DNA of 11,536 bases, taken from contig JAJTHO010000152.1 of the NCBI GenBank assembly GCA_021297975.1, positions 1-11,536 of the forward strand. Reading direction: 5' to 3'. The notes beneath the pieces were generated by a model. It made no database searches. It worked only from the letters and a program-made list of their open reading frames with translations, and was not told the DNA's origin. How positions within the stretch are numbered: the first letter of the stretch is position 1; the number at the start of each line of letters is the position of its first letter. Source of the DNA: Alphaproteobacteria bacterium. Lineage in GTDB: Bacteria > Pseudomonadota > Alphaproteobacteria > JAJTHO01. This document shows, one piece after another, positions 7,934-11,536 of this stretch. Made by a program: the position numbers and the translations under genes.

Positions 7934-9262
7934 ATGCAGCTTAGATCCGACACAACCGTTATATCCCGAGACTATGTTCGGGCGCGCTTGCTTGCCGCTA
8001 TTGTAACATCATTTGCACTACTTGTGTTTCCGTCTACAGCATTGGAATGGCTTGGCTATAGCTATAGCGGTGAGGGTGGGCTTTTTTTAATGAAGATTCA
8101 CCCATCAACATACATTGCGCTGGCATTTTTGGGTTTTCTCTTGGCGGTTGATTTGAGGGAAGGGGCGGGTGTGCCTTCTTATATCCCGCAGCCTGTTTTA
8201 TTATACGGAATTTGTTTGGGCGTAACTATAAGCTTCACCATTATCTACAATGGATTGGTTAATGTTTCTTTTCTGGTCGATACACTATTGATGCCGGCTA
8301 TTGTCGCTATATTGCTGGCGCAATTAACGCAAAAACAACGCGCTGTTTTCTTTCCATGGATTGTCGGATTTATGACCTTTAACGCCGTTATTGCTATGAT
8401 TGAGGCGGTAACAGGTTGGCGAATGCTGCCCTATATGGTTCAGGGCGTTGAGCTTATTTATGATACGCGCTCAACCGCAATGATGGGGCATGCGTTGCAA
8501 GGCTCACTCATGATGGCGATTACGATATTCGGCGTTCTCGCTGTGCCGGAACGCTGGTGGTGGCGTTTGCCGGCAATTGGCTTGATGTTCGCAGGTATGT
8601 TGGCTTTTGGAGGGCGATCATCCCTTGTTTTATTGATTCTGCTATTTATGATCTATCAATGGCGGACAACCGCCTATCTTTTAACTGGCGCACGTTTTCG
8701 TATGGCCACGGCTGTTCTTGTTATTACGCTTTTGCTATTTTTGCCTATAATCTTGACCTATCTGTTTGCCGGAACCTCTTTCGGTCAAAGCATGATAGAG
8801 CGGCTTACCTGGGATGGCAGCGCGCAAACGCGCCTCGTTGCGTTGGATGTCTTTGGCCTGATGACAATAGAGCAGTTTTTTTTGGGTGTATCAGCGCAAA
8901 TTTTTGATAAACTTATTATCTTATTGCAATTGCCGTGGACGATTGAAATTGCCTGGATAGCACTACTGGTGCGATTGGGTCTGATCTTTTTCATCGTCTA
9001 TATGATTGGTTTAGTTTGGGGATTGGGGCGTTATATCTGGACGGGGACGCACCGTGCGATTAAATTCGGTCTTGTTTTCTTCGTGCTGGTGATGACCACC
9101 TATATTGGTATCGGGGCAAAAACGCCGGTTATGACCATGGCGGTGTTGATTTTTACAACGGCGCGGGCTTACACAGCGGAAGCGCACTTACTGGCTCGGC
9201 AGCTGCAGGCGGCGCGATTGGCGGCAACCCGACCCCTAGATCCAGCGGCAGCCGGTCTTTAG
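7934..9262 (+). CDS. VpsF/O-antigen-ligase-like polysaccharide biosynthesis membrane protein
   Basis: The 442-residue product has about ten hydrophobic segments (for example 20-40, 56-72, 88-106, 114-132, 138-158, 188-204, 212-226, 230-242, 258-279, 340-365 and 379-408). Features recalling VpsF-like and Wzy/WaaL-like proteins are KIHPSTY (54-60), DTRSTAMMGHALQ (177-189), GGRSSLV (226-232) and the loop WDGSAQTR (293-300). The GRSSL segment is typical of O-antigen ligases and polymerases, which join or extend undecaprenol-linked glycans at the periplasmic face. A role in exopolysaccharide or lipopolysaccharide assembly is therefore likely, though the polymer is unknown. The start ATG at 7934 has no clear ribosome site. 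The last 110 bases overlap the convergent gene on the minus strand. The C-terminal tail (412-442) is Ala/Arg/Leu-rich, hydrophilic and probably cytoplasmic. Confidence 0.65.
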   Translation: MQLRSDTTVISRDYVRARLLAAIVTSFALLVFPSTALEWLGYSYSGEGGLFLMKIHPSTYIALAFLGFLLAVDLREGAGVPSYIPQPVLLYGICLGVTISFTIIYNGLVNVSFLVDTLLMPAIVAILLAQLTQKQRAVFFPWIVGFMTFNAVIAMIEAVTGWRMLPYMVQGVELIYDTRSTAMMGHALQGSLMMAITIFGVLAVPERWWWRLPAIGLMFAGMLAFGGRSSLVLLILLFMIYQWRTTAYLLTGARFRMATAVLVITLLLFLPIILTYLFAGTSFGQSMIERLTWDGSAQTRLVALDVFGLMTIEQFFLGVSAQIFDKLIILLQLPWTIEIAWIALLVRLGLIFFIVYMIGLVWGLGRYIWTGTHRAIKFGLVFFVLVMTTYIGIGAKTPVMTMAVLIFTTARAYTAEAHLLARQLQAARLAATRPLDPAAAGL

Positions 9263-9938
9263 GCATGTAATAGCTGCCGGCCAAGAGGTCTAAAATGGGG
9301 AACGTTGAGGCAAAATTTTTCCCCCAAGCAGCTGGTTCGGCGGAATGATGCCAGCGGTGATAAATAGGGCTGGCAATAACATAATTAAACCAGCCAAAAT
9401 TCCAATTGATGTTTGCGTGGGTAAGAAAAGCGTGGAAAGTTTTCAGAATCCCAAACCAGAAAAACGCTTCCCCGCCAAAGCCCGCCCAAAACAATATAGC
9501 GCCATACGGCGCAAAGGCGAGAATTTGGTTGACGGGGTGAAAGCGGTAGCTGCTCAACCAATCCATGTGCACGGGGCTGTGATGTAATTTATGAAATTTC
9601 CACAGCCGTGCAGAATGAAAAGCGCGATGCCACGAGAATGTCCAAATATCCGCAATGATGAACATGGTGAACACTTGCAACGCTATCGGATAATCCAAGA
9701 TAACCCGATTTTGGAACGCCTGTGTTATAGTATCGGCGTCAAAGCCGTGGAGCGCAAGAGCGCCAAGTACAACAAATACAAGACCCGTTGTGCCTGCGTA
9801 GAGGGTCATGATCCCGCAATGCATTAAATCAATAAGCAAATCTTTTTGCCTGTGAGAATGTCGCGCGTCACACGGAATGCAACGCGCGAGAATCCAAAAC
9901 AACAAGCCTTGAAGAGAAAAACCTAAGAGCGCGCTCAT
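9153..9938 (-). CDS. Sterol desaturase / fatty acid hydroxylase family membrane protein
   Basis: The 261-residue integral membrane protein has the complete histidine set of the fatty acid hydroxylase superfamily, which binds a di-iron centre for O2-dependent C-H hydroxylation or desaturation of lipids. The clusters are HRAFH (104-108), HKLHH (116-120) and HRWHH (194-198), with extra histidines at H134 and H174. Hydrophobic segments lie at about 5-20, 45-65, 86-103, 139-157 and 160-172. The lipid substrate (sterol, hopanoid, ornithine lipid or carotenoid) cannot be told from sequence. The start ATG at 9938 follows an in-frame TAA, and GGAG lies 11 bases upstream, a long spacing. It lies 32 bases downstream of the flp-like pilin gene on the same strand and may share its transcript. 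Its last 36 codons are antisense to the end of the VpsF-like gene; that tail is Pro/Ala-rich. Confidence 0.85.
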   Translation of the reverse strand: MSALLGFSLQGLLFWILARCIPCDARHSHRQKDLLIDLMHCGIMTLYAGTTGLVFVVLGALALHGFDADTITQAFQNRVILDYPIALQVFTMFIIADIWTFSWHRAFHSARLWKFHKLHHSPVHMDWLSSYRFHPVNQILAFAPYGAILFWAGFGGEAFFWFGILKTFHAFLTHANINWNFGWFNYVIASPIYHRWHHSAEPAAWGKNFASTFPILDLLAGSYYMPKDRLPLDLGVGLPPIAPPAAAEPVSALPLCKPAPL

Positions 9939-9970
9939 GGGGATAAGGGCTCCGGTTTTTTAGGCATAGC

Positions 9971-10141
9971 TTAATTGTTCGCTGTGGCGATGGATGAGCC
10001 TACTTTACTAAATGTGTTACTTAGGTTTGTACCTAGAGTGGTCACTGCCGCAATAATCGCAACAGCGATCAGAGCAGCCAACAGACCGTATTCTAACGCG
10101 GTAGCACCACTCTCGTCTTTGATAAATTTGTTAAATAACAT
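9971..10141 (-). CDS. Flp/Fap family type IVb pilin
   Basis: This 56-residue protein is a typical Flp prepilin, the major subunit of Tad (tight adherence) pili. A short charged leader (MLFNKFIKDESG) precedes a cleavage site between G12 and A13. The mature protein has Glu at +5 and Tyr at +6 (ATALEYGL), followed by the hydrophobic helix LLAALIAVAIIAAV. A prepilin peptidase such as TadV/CpaA would cleave the leader. The mature subunit of about 44 residues would sit in the inner membrane before assembly. The start is well supported by GAGGAG (10148-10153) 6 bases before the ATG and by an upstream promoter candidate. No tad/cpa assembly genes are in the window. A second flp-like gene lies 88 bases upstream on the same strand. 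Confidence 0.92.
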   Translation of the reverse strand: MLFNKFIKDESGATALEYGLLAALIAVAIIAAVTTLGTNLSNTFSKVGSSIATANN

Positions 10142-10171
10142 GACAATCTCCTCTGTAGATGTAATTTTAGT

Positions 10172-10201
10172 TTTATAGAGTAATAGTTAACAAAGTGTAA
10201 A
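10172..10201 (-). promoter_or_regulatory. Candidate sigma-70-type promoter of the first flp-like gene
   Basis: On the minus strand, TTTACA (10196-10201) and TATAAA (10172-10177) are separated by 18 bases; each matches 5 of 6 consensus positions. Transcription would start near 10165, giving a short leader of about 23 bases that just contains the GAGGAG ribosome site. This is the strongest promoter match I found in the window and implies that this pilin gene is expressed on its own. Confidence 0.6.
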
Positions 10202-10229
10202 CGTAATAAATTTGTCGCTGTAATTTTTT

Positions 10230-10409
10230 TTAAGGGTTGAAAGCGTCGTCAATTTTATCGGCTGTGCTTTGATAGAGAGAACTATTCTCGCTGCCCGTTG
10301 AGGAAACGCCAATAATAACGGCCAGAAAGATTAGTGCCGCAATGAATGCGTATTCAATGGATATTGCGCCGACGCGACAGTGTGATAATTTTTTTAGGTG
10401 TTTAAGCAT
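10230..10409 (-). CDS. Second Flp-type pilin-like protein (divergent paralogue)
   Basis: The 59-residue product has the Flp prepilin layout. A basic leader MLKHLKKLSHCRVG is followed by a predicted cleavage between G14 and A15, with Glu at +5 and Tyr at +6 (AISIEYAF), and the hydrophobic helix IAALIFLAVIIGV. The C-terminal part (STGSENSSLYQSTADKIDDAFNP) is longer, polar and acidic, unlike its neighbour. It could be a minor pilin or a diverged duplicate. I chose ATG at 10409 because AAGGA (10416-10420) lies 6 bases upstream; a TTG two codons earlier is less likely. It sits 55 bases after the end of cysG on the same strand and 88 bases before the other pilin gene. No Tad machinery genes are visible in the window. 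Confidence 0.8.
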   Translation of the reverse strand: MLKHLKKLSHCRVGAISIEYAFIAALIFLAVIIGVSSTGSENSSLYQSTADKIDDAFNP

Positions 10410-10464
10410 ATGCAATCCTTACGCAAGAAAAGCTTACAAACAGTTAAATTAGGATACTATATTT

Positions 10465-11536
<1,072 letters not shown>

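Noticed and set aside
9246..9279. 7-bp inverted repeat CGGCAGC / GCTGCCG as a terminator of the VpsF-like gene
   Set aside because: The loop is about 20 bases, no T-run follows, and it lies within conserved-looking coding sequence of the minus-strand gene.
9975..10178. 67-codon plus-strand frame over the pilin gene
   Set aside because: The minus strand encodes a clear Flp pilin with ribosome site and promoter; the plus frame has none of these.

Overview
The window reads as chromosomal DNA of an alphaproteobacterium, with no phage, plasmid or insertion-sequence signature. The main evidence is the block recG (minus strand) facing sdhE-mfd (plus strand), an arrangement I associate with that class. 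The Flp-type pilins, SixA-like phosphatase and VpsF-like polysaccharide protein fit too. The genus cannot be told from the sequence; a lineage such as Micavibrionales or Rhodospirillales is only a guess. Coding density is very high, and no stretch longer than about 90 bases lacks a gene.

Layout. Positions 6-1523 (+) encode a polytopic GT-C-like membrane protein whose true start may lie left of the window. It converges with recG (1520-3577, -), and the two stop codons share one TTAA. RecG starts 23 bases from the divergent sdhE (3601-3876, +), which overlaps mfd (3869-7246, +) by 8 bases. A sixA-like phosphohistidine phosphatase follows (7280-7852, +). Next comes a more AT-rich envelope segment. 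It holds a VpsF/O-antigen-ligase-like membrane protein (7934-9262, +), a convergent overlapping sterol-desaturase/fatty-acid-hydroxylase protein (9153-9938, -), and two tiny Flp/Fap pilin genes (9971-10141 and 10230-10409, -). The right edge is siroheme synthase cysG (10465 to beyond 11536, -), with its N-terminus outside the window.

Functionally there are three themes. The first is genome maintenance: RecG remodels stalled forks and Mfd removes stalled RNA polymerase and recruits excision repair; both are SF2 translocases with related C-terminal helicase motifs. The second is cofactor and respiratory maturation, with SdhE flavinylating succinate dehydrogenase and CysG making siroheme. The third is the cell surface: GT-C-like protein, VpsF-like protein, membrane lipid hydroxylase and Flp pilins.

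I found no clear undescribed system. The most useful observations are the two small pilin genes (one only 56 codons long), the crowded recG/sdhE start region, the 110-base antisense overlap of two membrane-protein genes, and two small hairpins at gene ends.
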